A stretch of DNA of 64,000 nt, from positions 30,037,501-30,101,500 of the forward strand of contig NC_088915.1 of assembly GCF_963576675.1 (NCBI RefSeq), in the 5' to 3' direction. This stretch comes from Euphorbia lathyris (lineage: Eukaryota; Streptophyta; Magnoliopsida; Malpighiales; Euphorbiaceae). Shown here in pieces: positions 23,232-35,308 of the stretch. The notes beneath the pieces were generated by a model, which had not been told where the DNA came from, made no database searches, and saw only the letters and a program-made list of their open reading frames with translations. The position numbers were made by a program, and so were the translations under genes. Position 1 is the first letter of the stretch. Every line of letters starts with the position of its first letter.

Positions 23232-23811
23232 TAATATTTTTCTAAAAGTAAATGAGTTGATGTACATTAGATTCTAGTTCCATTTACCATAAGAATAGAA
23301 GCAGTGCAGACGAAAACAGAGTAACAGAAAAGCTGTTCAATACCTGGCCCCTTAAACCATTTCTGTAAATTTTCTTCTTTTCTTTTCCCAATTTCTGGAG
23401 CAACAAAAATTAAATATATATACAACATGCTCAATGTTTTTTTCCTTGCAAAAGAAAAAAAGTCAATCTACTTTAAATAAATAAAAAGGATTATTATTAT
23501 GCCATCACTCAATCGCTCTAAAAATCCTTATATGCTGCTCTGGAGATCATAATGAAGGGCCTGTTTTTAAAGACATGAATAGAGACTTAAAACTATAGGA
23601 TTTGGAATTGGAAATAATACCCAATAGTCCACTTACGAGTGAGAGAATAATCTTTTTATATTACTAGCGCTTCAAAATAAATAATTATAATTACACTTGT
23701 ATTTTAATAATTACATGTATAGTTAATTATCATTGATACACATATTTGATGATAAATATCCATTTATAATATGTTTTATAACATGCAATGTTGCCTACAT
23801 GTTTCGGTACT
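23232..23811. other. AT-rich DNA without recognisable features
   Basis: I see no coding motif, repeat or transposon end here. Confidence 0.5.
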
Positions 23812-24511
23812 TAAAGGCTTGTTTGGATAGAGGTTAATTAAAGTAAGGTAAGATAAAGTAAGATAAATGAGGTTTATACAATAACTCGAAAGGTAAGATA
23901 ACTAATGATTAAATAAGTAATTGTGTTTGATTTAAAGATAAAGTAAGGTAAAGTTATATATAAAATTACTCTTATATCCTTATATCCTTACTCTTTTAAA
24001 CTAAGATTATATTGAAAAAAGTGAATTTGTGAAAAAAGAAAAATTGAAAAACATAAAGGAACAGAAACTTTGTCAAAATATTATGACACGGTATAGATTT
24101 GAAAAAGAATTTGATTGAATTAGCTTCTTTTCAAACCTAAAATGCAAATTTTAGAACAGCAAGGACGCTTTATTTCCAAAGGCAAACTTCAGGGATTGTG
24201 GTTGTAATAGCAGTAACAAACTCAAACATCATTAAAACCAGCATGGACCTTCCTCGCATATAGCACAATTAGGAGTTATGAAGTAGGACATTTTATGCAT
24301 AATAGTTAATGGTTCTTTTTACATGTCCATGTCCATGTCCAGACATACAAAATAAATCAATCCTAAATAAAAAGTACTCTCTTCATCAAGATATTCATGC
24401 ATTACATCAGGATTTAGCCATTTAGGCCAATAGTTCTTCTGGACTCCAAATGCAATTCAAACCAGCTCAAACAAACGATTGCCCAAAAAACTGATATCAG
24501 AAGTGTAAACA

Positions 24512-24655
24512 CTAAAGTTTTGGGTCATTAGCTAACTTCTTCACTTCTGCTTTTTCCTGAATCAACTCTCCTTCCCTTTCAGTCAGCTGAACTGCTAGAG
24601 CTTCCACTTGGGTTAGTTTAAACTTATCAGTATCAGCGGCATATAAAACCAACAA
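24512..24655 (-). pseudogene. SCAB1-like coiled-coil exon fragment
   Basis: SCAB proteins are plant actin-binding, actin-bundling proteins of stomatal guard cells. After an acceptor-like tatgtag the minus strand reads LYAADTDKF, KLTQVEALAVQL and TEREGELIQEKAEVKKLA, then diverges (NDPKL) and stops at 24512-24514. The VEALAVQL-TxREGEL-xxEKAEVKKLA core matches my recollection of the first coiled coil of Arabidopsis SCAB1. Only one exon is present. It lies inside a TIR-bounded element, so capture by the transposon is likely. Another coiled-coil protein cannot be excluded from so short a match. Confidence 0.5.
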
Positions 24656-25423
24656 CTACATAAACGCTCCCAGAAGATTTTAGATGAAAAGAAATAAAAT
24701 TTGAAAAGACCAAAGCATATTTCTAGTTCCACACATAAAATAATAGTGAAAATAAGACAAACAGATAAAACAATGCATTCAAGAACTCAGAAGCAATAAA
24801 TGTAAAATTGAGTACAAATGTGGGTGGTCGCCAAAATTAGTCTAGTTCCAAGTACAGAACATTAAAAACATTCTGAAGATGACATATCTACCTCTATCTC
24901 ACAGACTTTTAAAGGCACCAGTATAAGACAACAACTATGTAGTCACGATCAGGATCATGTCGTCAAAATAGTATTAAAACTTTATTTCATGTAATTGGCT
25001 TGGTTCCTTCAAAAAAAGTTTCCAGGTTTTATTTGTACTGCTCAAACTCCTTAGTAAGAGAGCACAGCATCTTTAAAGCAGTTGTGCAGTATGTTCTTTG
25101 TAAATTTGCAGGAAAGAAAGCTCAAAGAAATCATGTCAGCTAGAGGAGGTAGAAGAAGCACCGTAGGAAGAAAATCCCCCCCATGTAAACTCCACTATAA
25201 CAACAACTTGATATGTAAAATGATTTTCTGATTGACAGACATGACAGAACAGTAGCAGTGCAATGGCATCTCCATGTGATCCTAAAACTTTATGCTTCAA
25301 TCTGGTAAATTTTAAATATTTGTAAACCCCACTTCCCAATTAGGATTGTAAAATTGGAAATTCAATTTATTATACAAACATTTGTCAATTTGATGACAAG
25401 TAACTCTCAAGTCATCTATAGAA

Positions 25424-25500
25424 ACTTATTGAGGTTCAGACACATGGAACCTTATTGAGGTTCAGACTTATTGAGGTTCAGAAACTTATTGAGTTTCAGT
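25424..25500 (+). repeat. Short tandem repeat (cttattgaggttcaga)
   Basis: Four imperfect copies of a 16-23 base unit built on cttattgaggttcaga follow one another. Confidence 0.75.
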
Positions 25501-25950
25501 GCTCCCTCTCAAATTTTATTTCCAGGTTTTTATCCTTTTCAACTTCCTGGAGGAACAAACAAGTTTCCTTATTAATTTGTAAATAAATGTATGAATTAGG
25601 TGATTGATTACTTAATTAAAAACCTGTCTCCTCATCATCAACACAACACAAGCAAAAACGTAGAAGCCAAAAACAGATGGGGCCTTAAAACAAAATTTAC
25701 AAAGAACAAGCTATATTTTTCTACAAATCAACATTAATTAGCTAAAATAGTGCTGCATTATTGTTCCATTTACTGAAGTTTTGAAAAAGGACTACTTAAT
25801 TATAGATTCTACATCATTAATTCAAGCAGTTTGAACTAAAATATTCCGGCAAGCTTATAAGATTGAGATTAATAAAATTTGAAATGGGTGGAAAAAAAAT
25901 TCAGAGGCAAAAATGGAAGAAAACAAAGAACAAAAATGGAGGAAAACATA

Positions 25951-26041
25951 CCTGATTGAAGATTGACACTGAAGAAATCCTATGGAGTCTGCCTCTTCTT
26001 CTTCTTTCTTCTTCTTCTCGCAATGGATCGATTAGGTTAGA
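25951..26041 (-). other. Leader-exon-like segment inside the TIR element
   Basis: On the minus strand a GA-rich purine leader ends in AATCAG followed by the donor GTATGTTTTC at 25950. This looks like the 5'UTR exon of a captured gene, which would splice towards the coding piece at 24655. It has no ATG in a long frame. Confidence 0.35.
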
Positions 26042-26321
26042 AATCTTTCATACGGATGAAATAAAGAGAGATGGTAATTTTGTCAAAGGAAAATATTTAG
26101 CCCTCCTTCCCCTCCAAATCGGGGTGTAAAGAAAATGAAGCAATATTTATCCTCACCTACCTTACTCTTCAATTTACCTAATTAACCCCCATCCAAACAT
26201 AGTGTAAGTGTAGCATAAACTTGTAGATACTATTTCAACTGCCCCAGACTTGGAAATAGATAGACATAGACGTACCTTTGTCTAAACATCTAAAGCGTGC
26301 AAAGTAGCTCCTCCTTCTGCT

Positions 26322-29300
26322 TCAGTCATCTGCGAAATGCTTCTCTAAAAATGCTTTAGCCAGATTGCTGAAGCTTATACTTACAGATTCAGCTGCAGCA
26401 TACCTCTTGATCACATCAATGACTTGTGGTTTTAGAATCTCTTCCTTGTTAGATGAGTTACAAAGATAATAAAGAGCTCCAAGACCATAATTTACCTGTA
26501 AATACTTTTGCTCCTCAGTTTCATCACAATTTCTCCTATATTATTATTCTAGTATAGCATACTCACTGTGTTTCTGACTGGACTTGATAAACATTGGATT
26601 ATAAGGGGTATACCACCACAATTTGTGACAATTGCAGCATTTGCTGGATCTACAACAACATGAAAAAATGTTCTTAGTTGACATTTCATAAAGATTTTCA
26701 GGTTTTAGCAAGAAATGTGCATTACTGGACATACCAGCAGAAGAATTGCAGATACCACCAATACCAAATTCCACAAGCTTCTCATTCGGTTCTGTCATGC
26801 AATCCAGGAAGAGTTCCAATACGTTGAGCTGCAAATAAAAAAATCACAAGCCTAAGATGATTATGTAGGAAAAAATAAGTAAAAGGTGTGTTACATGTGA
26901 TAAAATAAGTAAAAGGTGTGTTACATGTATCAGATCACATTCATTCTCAAAAACATCCAACCACCTAAAAGTTCTGTACCTGGCGTAAGAATGCAAAATT
27001 GTAAGGATCATAAGCAAAATTTGCCAAGTTAGCAACAATTCTCTCTTTTGTTTCTGCGGCCACAACAACATTAGTAAAATTGCAGATCACGAAATTTTGG
27101 TAGGAAAGAAAGAGTTGCCAATGGAATGGTTATACAGTAAGGGATGATATCATGTAACATTTGCAAATTGCTAAAAATGATCAGCTGATCACTTTTGGCA
27201 ACCAATCAAAATGTTGCCAACTTATTAGAGAAGTTCCATCATAAAAAAATTCCACACCCTCTCTTTGTGATAAGAAAATAGTATATTCAACTTTGTAAAA
27301 CAGATGACTGAAGCAGGCATTTAAATATATAAAAATTTACAATTCTTGGTGTGTAAAATAATTAACAAAAAAAAGGAAGGCAATACATAATACATCTTAA
27401 GATTAGTTTTCCCGGAAAATCATTACACACACACCATCACATGTAATAACTAATAACAATCACAGCAAGGCCATGAAGTTCATATCTTGAACAATAAAGC
27501 TTGAAATGAAAATGTATGTGATACAGAAAATGATAAGGATCAGTTACTGGGCCAAGTATCATGTAGGATTAAGACGTGGAGGATTTATCTTAGGAGAAAT
27601 AAGCGAGGCCAGGTGGTAAATGAGAGCAACAAGAGTTGGTTACTTGCTGGAGATGGATGAATTAAGTAGATATATATTTGCAGCTGTAGTAGCTGGCAAA
27701 TTAACTTAGAATATTTAGTTCAAAAGGGGCTTTGGCTTGGGCAGTAGGGTTTCTCTATCTTTGGTTATTTGATTCCTTGTTTATGTTGTATTCTGTTACT
27801 TCTGTTGACTGAGTCTTTGATCTGAATTACAATATCAAGCTTCATATCTTCATTCGCTCTTGTTATCTCTGCTCTTTTCTTGCTAATTGTCATTTGGTTG
27901 AGTTATTCTCATCAGTATGTGAGCCCCTTTCCTTTTGGATCTGAGGTAGTGCTAACTAATCCTTGAATTTCTCCTATTAGTAATCCCGCTAGCTAGTGCG
28001 CTCGGTCATTACTTGTTGGTTCGGTGAATATAACTAAACCAGGGTGCGCTCCAATCCGAGGGGAAACAGTCTCGGGCTTAGAGGGGAAGTCAAGGTGTGC
28101 AGGTGGGCAACGAGTGGCGGCTAGGTCAGATCATGCTATCGAAGGGCTAAAGGTCTCTTTGCTTTTTCTGTCCAGTGATCTCTTTCCTTCAGTACAGGAA
28201 GACCTTTTCTTACGCTTCTTCCTGTAGATTCCACTCGTAAAGCAAAGCACCTCCTTTTTCCGCTAAGATGCTTCTCTTTTTAATGGCGCATGCCTAGGGA
28301 ACTGTTTCTTTTCAAGAATATGAAGATTCAGTCATATGATTGGATTTGCATCTCATCTAGTCTAGATCGAATCCCTAAGAGCTTCTTCTCTAGCAGGCGG
28401 TTTGGCCCATTTTCTCAATACGTCGATCATACTAAAATACAGGATGGACTAGAAGGGACCTAAGCAGTCCTTGATTAGGGCTTGTCAGGAAGGGCAAAAG
28501 ACTGGAAAGAAATGGCATTCCCTTCTCTATCTAATCCATGACGCTTTCGACCGCTAGCTCTTACGCTCTAAGAAACAGACCACCTTCCTTCTAGTTCTTT
28601 ACAGGCGGGGCCTAAGGGCTAGGAAGTTGCTTTACCGCGTTACTCGACCAGACCGGAGATTGAAAGCTAACTATCTCCTATTGCTAGCATGGCGGAGAAA
28701 GAGTAGCCGATTTTTCACTCTTTTACCCACTTTAGAAGAAAAATCCAGAATTGCTGCTTTAGGAGCAATGGAAAAAGTAGCTTATCTTGAAAAAGTAGCT
28801 TATCTTGCGGGGCCTATTATATTAATTTATTAAATAGGCGGCAAAGCTGAATAGGAAAGGGGCCGAGCTCACTGATGAGTGTTTTTCTTTTTAGCCTTTA
28901 GAATTAGAAAAAGGCTCTCATTTGAAGCTAAATTCTGTGGTTAATGAAATTTGTAAATCGGTGGTTCCTGTTTGGAGAAGTTCTTTTGCAGATTTGAACC
29001 AATCCATTTCCTTAATCCCATGGAAAAGAACACACTTGCTTTACTAATATAATAGAAAGGGGTTTTCCCCATCTATTTCTGCCCGAACTCTTCCTGAGTT
29101 TCCCTCCTAGCGAACGGGGAAAGCTTATCCCTCACTCGCAAGTAAACCAGGGATGAGAGTTGGCTATGAGCTAGACTAGAGGGAAAGTTACGAATCTAAG
29201 AGCAATGCGCTAGTCTCCCAATTTTACGGGGTTTCATAAAAAAGTAAGGTTTCAATGACCTTCGCTTTTCAGGTGGGAAAGAAGGGCATGAAGCTTGGTT

Positions 29301-31139
29301 CATTTCTTTGGACTTACACTCAAGTTTGGGCCAGATTTGATGAGGAAATTCAGTGTTGAGAGGTAAGTAATTTTTTCCTAACTAGAAAAAATGATTTAAC
29401 AAATACAGGATAGGAATCCTCTTAGGAAGTTTGATAGGCTCATGAAAATACATATAAACACAAATGTTTCAGTATATCTTCAACATGCTTAGAGACAGGC
29501 AACAGGTATCACTCAAAGACTAAGATAGGAGAAGGTTTCCGTCTTGTGTCTAAAACTCTACAGCTCGTATCTCTATGGCCATGTGTGCATGAACATAAAT
29601 AAAAGCACATTATATAGTGAACAAAATTAATTATGAAACGAACGGCTATTACTAACATAGAGAACTGAAAAGAAAATCTCCTCCTGGCAGCATGAAGGTT
29701 AAGATGCTAAAGCCAATAAGAACGATAAATCACATTTCATTTGATATTTCTACTCTTCTTGCAACTAATATGACTTCGATGAAGCTGTTCAAATAGAGAG
29801 AAGGTGCATAATCTCAGGCATAACATGAATAGTGTTCTGTCCTTAAGTTAAAAGCACAAGCAAAAAATAATTCAAAACTGTGGATGCATTGAATCCCAAG
29901 TTGACAGATTGGACTGAAAATAACATCAATGGAAGAGTTACAACACAACAAGTTAATAACAAACACTTCCTTATCTTCCAACTTCCACAATAATCACAGC
30001 CCACCCCACCAAACTCAGAGAAGGAATAATGAAGGTTGAATATGTACAAGGATTGGAAATATAAATGAAACTTTTATAATACTATATTACTATTAATAAG
30101 ATCATGACTAGGGAATAGGGATAATTCAATATTCCTATATTATCAAAACCATATTGAAGTAACTCGGCACTAACATTAAAGGAAACAGTTTTAGCACACA
30201 ATCAGTGCTAGCAAATAGTTGAATTCATATAAAGTTAGCACCAACTGACAAACTCAAGGTAATCCTAGCCAAATCCCCCTATATAAAATGTTGAAGGAAT
30301 ATTACCACCTTTAATGTCAATAATAAAGCAACTGAAGCTTCAAATTACTACAACTAACAGTCACATCAACACATCTAGATATATTGGAATTAAGTTGTGA
30401 TGATCTAACAAAGCTTCATATTGAACACAAGAGACCTAAATGGGTCCATCTAAAAAAAAGGAGAGATCAGGTTGAAAACGAATATAACTTATACAGCGTC
30501 TGCAAGCAGAGCAGACATTAAGAGAGTTCAATTAAATGAAGCTCTAAGACATAAAAAAAATTTGTCTCCTATAATTGAACCCCAGACAAACCCAGAAAGG
30601 CCTATGCAAAATATCACATATATACATACACTAATATAGTTTAGAAGTTTTCAATTAACCAAAGTATCTTTAAGCCAACTGAACACTTGCAGGGGAAAAA
30701 ATTTCCTTAAACGGCATAAACTATACACACTCTATTATTAATCTCATAAGAACCTAACATAGACCGAACAGTCAATCCAAGTTTTCAGGAAACATGGATT
30801 TCTAAAGAATAAAAACAAATAAAGGTGATATTTTTGTTAGTTCTTTTTCAGGAAATTTCAGATATTCCATGTAAGTTATCTAAGAAAGCAACAAAAATAT
30901 CCCTTAAAGCAGCATACCTGCATCATTTGAATTCTGAAAATGGGTCACCAATTCCTGTAACGTAAATGCAGAGAAGAAAGCAATTGGTGGATCATATAAA
31001 GAAAAAAACTAGTGCGGATAAAAATGGCCAACATCTTGTGGCTATAGAAAAATAAGAAGAAAAAAACCTGAAGGTATTGAAGCCTTGGAGTTCCGTATTT
31101 TCCAATTCTCTCCTCTTGTCTCCGGTTATTTGTAAACAT
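26322..31139 (-). CDS. ARMC7-like armadillo-repeat protein (177 aa, 6 coding exons)
   Basis: ARMC7 is a small armadillo-repeat protein associated in animals with spliceosomal complexes; the plant role is not established. Coding exons with GT-AG borders are 31139-31068, 30954-30918, 27053-26980, 26828-26735, 26649-26567 and 26495-26322; joined, they give 177 codons plus TGA without a break. The protein reads GTPRLQYLQELVTHFQ, KERIVANLANFAYDP, LELFLDCMTEPNEKLVEFG, GGIPLIIQCLSSP and LAKAFLEKHF. Each aligns with human ARMC7 (LVTEFQ, ANLANFAYDP, LDLFLDSLSEENETLVEFA, GGVPLII, LAQIFLEDF), about the same length (198 aa). The start is the first ATG after a likely 5'UTR intron. The second intron (27054-30917) is swollen by an LTR-like end and a mitochondrion-like insertion. 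Confidence 0.9.
27540..27925 (+). mobile_element. LTR-retrotransposon LTR end with primer-site-like sequence
   Basis: The stretch has the look of the R-U5 part of a plant LTR (T-rich tract with tctttgatctgaattacaat and cttcattcgctcttgtt). It ends ttctcatca, and gtatgtgagcc follows, which is close to the tRNA-Met primer site. The left LTR end was not found, and mitochondrion-like DNA begins just beyond. It lies in intron 2 of the ARMC7-like gene. Confidence 0.45.
27926..29345. other. Second mitochondrion-like insertion (about 1.4 kb) in an intron
   Basis: Composition rises in GC and the texture becomes like 1-19320 (cttctagttctttacaggcggggcc, gctagctagtgcgctcgg, aatataatagaaag). The bases aatataatagaaag also occur at about 10608-10621 in the first tract (ctaatataatagaaag at 10606 and 29044). 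No mitochondrial gene is visible in it. AT-rich nuclear intron sequence surrounds it. Edges are approximate. Confidence 0.6.
29346..30917. other. Remainder of intron 2 of the ARMC7-like gene
   Basis: AT-rich intronic sequence with no recognisable repeat or coding motif. Confidence 0.6.
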
Positions 31140-31751
31140 GTCTTCTTTCTTGAGAAATCTGAGACTAAAACGGGTAATGGAGTAACAGTAGTGTTCAATT
31201 TCAACAATTCCAGTCGTAGGGCTATTTAGTGAATAATGAATTGGCTGACCTAAGTTAGGTGCGGAACTAGGATCCCGGTTGACCCGGGGCTCAAATTTTT
31301 AACAACAAAAAATTTTATAACACTAATAAAAATAAGAATAATATATCCAAAAATATCCAAAACCCCATCGCCACCTGAAATTCAATGGAATGGACTCAAG
31401 AACCTTTATTGAAACTTATTCCACAATTTCTTCTACCTGAAATTTTTATACTTTCCGTTTCAACAACAATGAAAGTAACATATACTAATCCTTTTGACAA
31501 TTTAACAGCATGCTAATCCTTTCAATTCTGAGCAGATTATTTTCTACTTTCCATAATTCAATAACTAAAAAACTAAAAACAACAAAGTACTAATCCTTTC
31601 AATTCTATTCACACCTAATCAGCAGTTAATCAATCAAGTGAAATTGAAAGAAAAACCTATTGAAAGACAAATTGAAACACAAATTAAAAGATACATCATA
31701 TATATACAAACCTAGGGCTAGGGATTCAAAATAAAAATCAACTAAACTAAC

Positions 31752-31935
31752 CTATCTGAAGATCAATTCCGGCGAAGAACACAGATTGTGGGAGCAGCGG
31801 AGGTGGCGACTAGCTTAGTCTTAGTGGACGACGACGACGTCGGGGTTGAGTCCAGGTCACCGTCGGTGTTGAGGGAGGGGATCCGACTCAAGAGCTGGAG
31901 AAGAATTCGAGCAGTTGACAGATAGAGCTTCCTAA
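31752..31935 (-). promoter_or_regulatory. Probable 5'UTR exon and start region of the ARMC7-like gene
   Basis: A GC-rich segment with GACGTCGTCGTCG repeats ends in a good donor (AGATAG then GTTAGT at 31751). Acceptors upstream of the ATG lie at 31164 (TTTTAG) or 31158 (CTCAG), giving a 5'UTR intron of about 0.6 kb. No transcript evidence is available. Confidence 0.45.
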
Positions 31936-31978
31936 TTTTGAGTTCTATTTTCGTAAATTTCAGTTCTATTTCATTAAA

Positions 31979-32023
31979 TGAAACCGCGTCGTTTCACACT
32001 TAAGTGAAAAACGACGTCGTTTC
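31979..32023. promoter_or_regulatory. GACGTC-type palindrome upstream of the ARMC7-like gene
   Basis: Two arms, gaaaccgcgtcgtttcacactt and its near complement ending acgacgtcgtttc, face each other around CTTAAG. Each arm holds an AAACGACGTCGTTT-like palindrome, the core of bZIP-type sites. It lies 40-90 bases upstream of the probable leader exon. Confidence 0.4.
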
Positions 32024-32511
32024 ATTCATTTAAAAAAACAAAAACCAAAAATTAAAACAGACTTCATCTTCCTCCTTTTGTCGAACACGGGGATGCGGAG
32101 GGCTGAAAAAGTTATTTTTCACAATTTTCCGGCGTCCAGCCGGGGCTCCAGCCCCGGCTAGCCCCTCCTTGGTTCCGCCAGCAATGCGTAAATGGCCCCT
32201 GTGTTCTGTTCTTTGCTATCCACATGAGCAGTGGCGGAACCAGGACTTGAGGTCTGGGGTAACCTTGTCCAGTGACTGAGGGTGGCTGAATATCGGCGAA
32301 GGCAACAACAGTGCGGTGGATAGATGGCATTTGTGGCGGGTAAATTACACGCATAGCAAGTAAGCAGCAAGGTTCTCCCTTTAGCCGCCTTTAGGACCGA
32401 CTACAACAAGCTAGTTCGCCAACTTTGATAGATATATATAGCATTGTAAGGAAATAGAGCAGAGATTCCGTATCTTATTTCCCTCTCTCAGCAAATACTT
32501 TTTTTTTTTTT

Positions 32512-32645
32512 TCAAGATAACTGGAAATTCCAACTAATAAAAAAACCAAATTAACCTTAAAAAAGATAAAAGCCTAACCGAAATTACTTATTTTTCGAGA
32601 CCCTGCTATAAATTCTATCCATATATGTTCTGATCGCCAACTCAT
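32512..32645 (-). pseudogene. ycf4: ycf4 5' fragment (plastid-derived)
   Basis: Ycf4 is a thylakoid protein that helps to assemble photosystem I. From ATG at 32645 the minus strand reads MSWRSEHIWIEFIAGSRKI, then NFG, a TAG where the plastid gene has TGG (Trp), then AFIFF, and FLLVGISSYL. These match the first 45 or so residues of Ycf4; the sequence then runs into a T/A homopolymer at about 32499-32512 and is lost. The internal stop and truncation show a dead nuclear copy. Confidence 0.85.
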
Positions 32646-32917
32646 ATTAGATCCAGTTGCTTTTTATTGGAAGTGGAAGACTAGCCCATAGTAATTTTCA
32701 TCAACTCGCACTATTTTGATGGGAATCTTTAAGAGGAATTCATCGAATTCATTAAATTAACAAAAAGTATCCTCATCATATGATCTCCTATTTACACATA
32801 TATAACACGTTATATCATATTAGACTAACTAGATATCCGTATTAGGATCTAAGTCGAGGTCTTGAAAAAGAAATAAATGAAATCTACTTCCATCGGACCG
32901 AATCGGATTTAAAAAAT

Positions 32918-33022
32918 CTAGTTATTTTGAACATGAAGAGATAAAGAAGCCATTGCAATTACCGGAAATACTAAGCCCACTAAAAGCACAAAAATGGAGG
33001 GTAAATTGTTGAGAATTGTCAT
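32918..33022 (-). pseudogene. psaI: psaI (photosystem I subunit VIII) plastid copy
   Basis: PsaI is a single-helix photosystem I subunit. The minus strand reads a complete frame of 34 codons plus TAG, beginning [19 protein letters not shown] and ending [10 protein letters not shown]. The plastid protein is about 36 residues and normally ends with a QKNK-type tail, which is shortened here. The frame is open but sits in nuclear DNA without plastid expression signals, so it should be silent. It lies upstream of ycf4 in the same orientation, as in plastid genomes. Confidence 0.85.
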
Positions 33023-33264
33023 AAAATGGGGTACCTCAATTTAATATTTATACCTATTTTTTTTCTTTTAATTCGAATTTTTATTTCATTTTTATATTAT
33101 TATATTTCGATTTGAATAGAATATTCTATATCTATAATTCTTAATTATATATTATTTCTTTTTATAAAACCTACGGTAGTATTCCTATTAGGTATAAATT
33201 AAATATTAATATAAATTGATCTTGTGTTCCGAAATCAAAGAAAGCCAACTTCACTAGTTGTTCA

Positions 33265-33640
<376 letters not shown>

Positions 33641-33803
33641 ACAATCAACAATTGAAGTTCATTGACCACAATAATGAAAATGGATAAAATAGATAGCCAT
33701 GGGTTTAATTGTATACAATGCATTGAAAAAATTTAAATGTAAATATATAAATTCTATTTTAGACTAATTTGAGCAGAAATGCTAAGCTAGATGCAAAATT
33801 ATA

Positions 33804-34603
33804 GGGTAAATTACATCGATTGTTATTGAACTTTATTCATTTTAATATTATGATCGCTGAATTTCAATTCTTAATAATATGAGTACTGAATTTTACACTT
33901 TTTTAGCATCAGTAGCCACTTAACGTTTTAAAATGACTGCTACTGCTTTAAAATAAAAAAATTCGAAGAGTTAATGATATTTTAAGGATTTCTGAGAATC
34001 ATTCTATGGGTCTTAACAGTCGCAACATCATCAAAGCTATTAAAAGGCTTTGCTCCTCCTTTGAGTTCGTAGAGTTCAGACACATTTTTAGAGAGCAGAA
34101 TCGTGTTGCTGATCGCTTGGCGGCGGCGGGCCTTGAAGGGACGTTAGGCGTTACTACCCTTCCTGTTTCCCCTAGTTTCATCTCTCCTCTTCTCTTAGAA
34201 GATAGGATTGGGGTTAGCTTCCCTAGGCTAATTCCTGGGTAGTTTGTTGTTGTTCGTTTTTCTTTTCCTTTTCTACCAAAAAAAAAATGATATTTTAAGG
34301 AACTTTAATTCTTGAATATTTTTGTTTTGAGATCATTTAGGTGTTGTTGGTTAGAAGAGAGTGAATTTTTAGAGAGGAAAAATTCCAAAAAAAAATTGAT
34401 TTTGGAAAATAAAAATATGGTTTCATGGTAAATGTCATTTTGAACAACTTTAATTTTTGAATAATTTCATTTTGAGGTTGTTGACGGTCATTTTGAGGAA
34501 TTAGTTAAAGTTAAGTGGCTATCGTATTAAAAAAAAAGTATAAAGTTTATTGGTCATAATGTTAAAATGTGTAAGTTTAGTTGCCAAGGGTGTAATTTAC
34601 CCC
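33804..34603. mobile_element. Mutator-type MITE with GGGTAAATTACA ends
   Basis: The ends are GGGTAAATTACA in inverted orientation. Nine-base flanks AAAATTATA (33795-33803) and AAAATTGTA (34604-34612) differ at one base. The arms stay similar for 60 bases or more (both contain attgaactttattcatttt-like and tattatgaycg-like runs). A LINE piece lies inside; without it and one duplication copy the element is about 490 bp. Confidence 0.75.
33989..34285 (+). mobile_element. 5'-truncated LINE (RNase H end) inside the MITE
   Basis: A perfect 16-bp duplication, AATGATATTTTAAGGA, flanks it at 33973-33988 and 34286-34301, and an A-rich tail stands at the right. The frame reads the end of a plant LINE RNase H domain: KAIKRLCSSFEFVEFRHIFREQN, then RVADRLAAAGL. 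It is only 297 bases long, a typical 5'-truncated target-primed insertion. Confidence 0.9.
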
Positions 34604-34612
34604 AAAATTGTA

Positions 34613-35280
34613 TGTAAAGTTTTCTAGGACAAATTGAAGTTATTTATAAACCTTTGGCTGGAGAAGGTGAGTTGTAGAAACCATTTAGATCATCCTCTCC
34701 ATCACATGTGTGCTCAATTGAACTTATAAACCAAATTAAAGAGATAACCCGTTTAACCAAATTTTTACTTTAATAAATCTTCTCAACTTGATTTTGAATC
34801 CAACCAGTTGGTAAAATGTGTACACAAAAAAGCAAAACTTTAAGAATCAGAACCACAATTAAATGAAAAGCAGTAGTGTAAATGATATGTATCGGATTAG
34901 GGGCATAATTTTCAATCATAAATTATCACAGTTATTCCTAAACTAAACTCAAATGAGTCGTGAAACTTTCAAGATTCAGCCGTTAAATCTGTAGAAATTG
35001 AAAAATTTAATTGTTAAAGGATGAACCTTCACAAAGCTTTAAAAAAAATGTTATATTTAATTGATAAAATGTTAAGTCATTATAGGAAAGAGATACATTT
35101 ATACTCTTTCTAATCTAAAAGATGAAATTACATAAAACTTCAATTGCATAACTAATTAAAAAAAGGTTAAAGGGGTAAATTTTAATAAAGGTAAAGAGGT
35201 GGCAACCTTGCAAATAAGTTGATAGCATGAGTTGTAAAGCAAATGTGACAAAGTTGTAATTAGAAGGAAATTAAAGTAAA
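34613..35280. other. AT-rich DNA without recognisable features
   Basis: No coding motif or transposon end was recognised. Confidence 0.5.
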
Positions 35281-35308
35281 GGGCAAGACTAATTGGTAAG
35301 GACTCTTT

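Larger units (their letters stand above)
23815..26209. mobile_element. TIR-bounded element carrying a gene fragment (Pack-type candidate)
   Basis: The left end reads TTGTTTGGATAGAGGTTAATTA at 23819-23840. The right end, on the other strand, reads ATGTTTGGATGGGGGTTAATTA and then, like the left end, a GTAAGGTA/ATAAA-rich stretch. A TAA at 23812-23814 and another just right of 26209 could be a 3-bp duplication, as in PIF/Harbinger elements, but the outermost five bases of the two ends do not pair, so the family is uncertain. No transposase was seen. On the minus strand the interior holds an exon-like 5' leader (about 25951-26041) and a coiled-coil coding piece (24512-24655). Confidence 0.55.
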
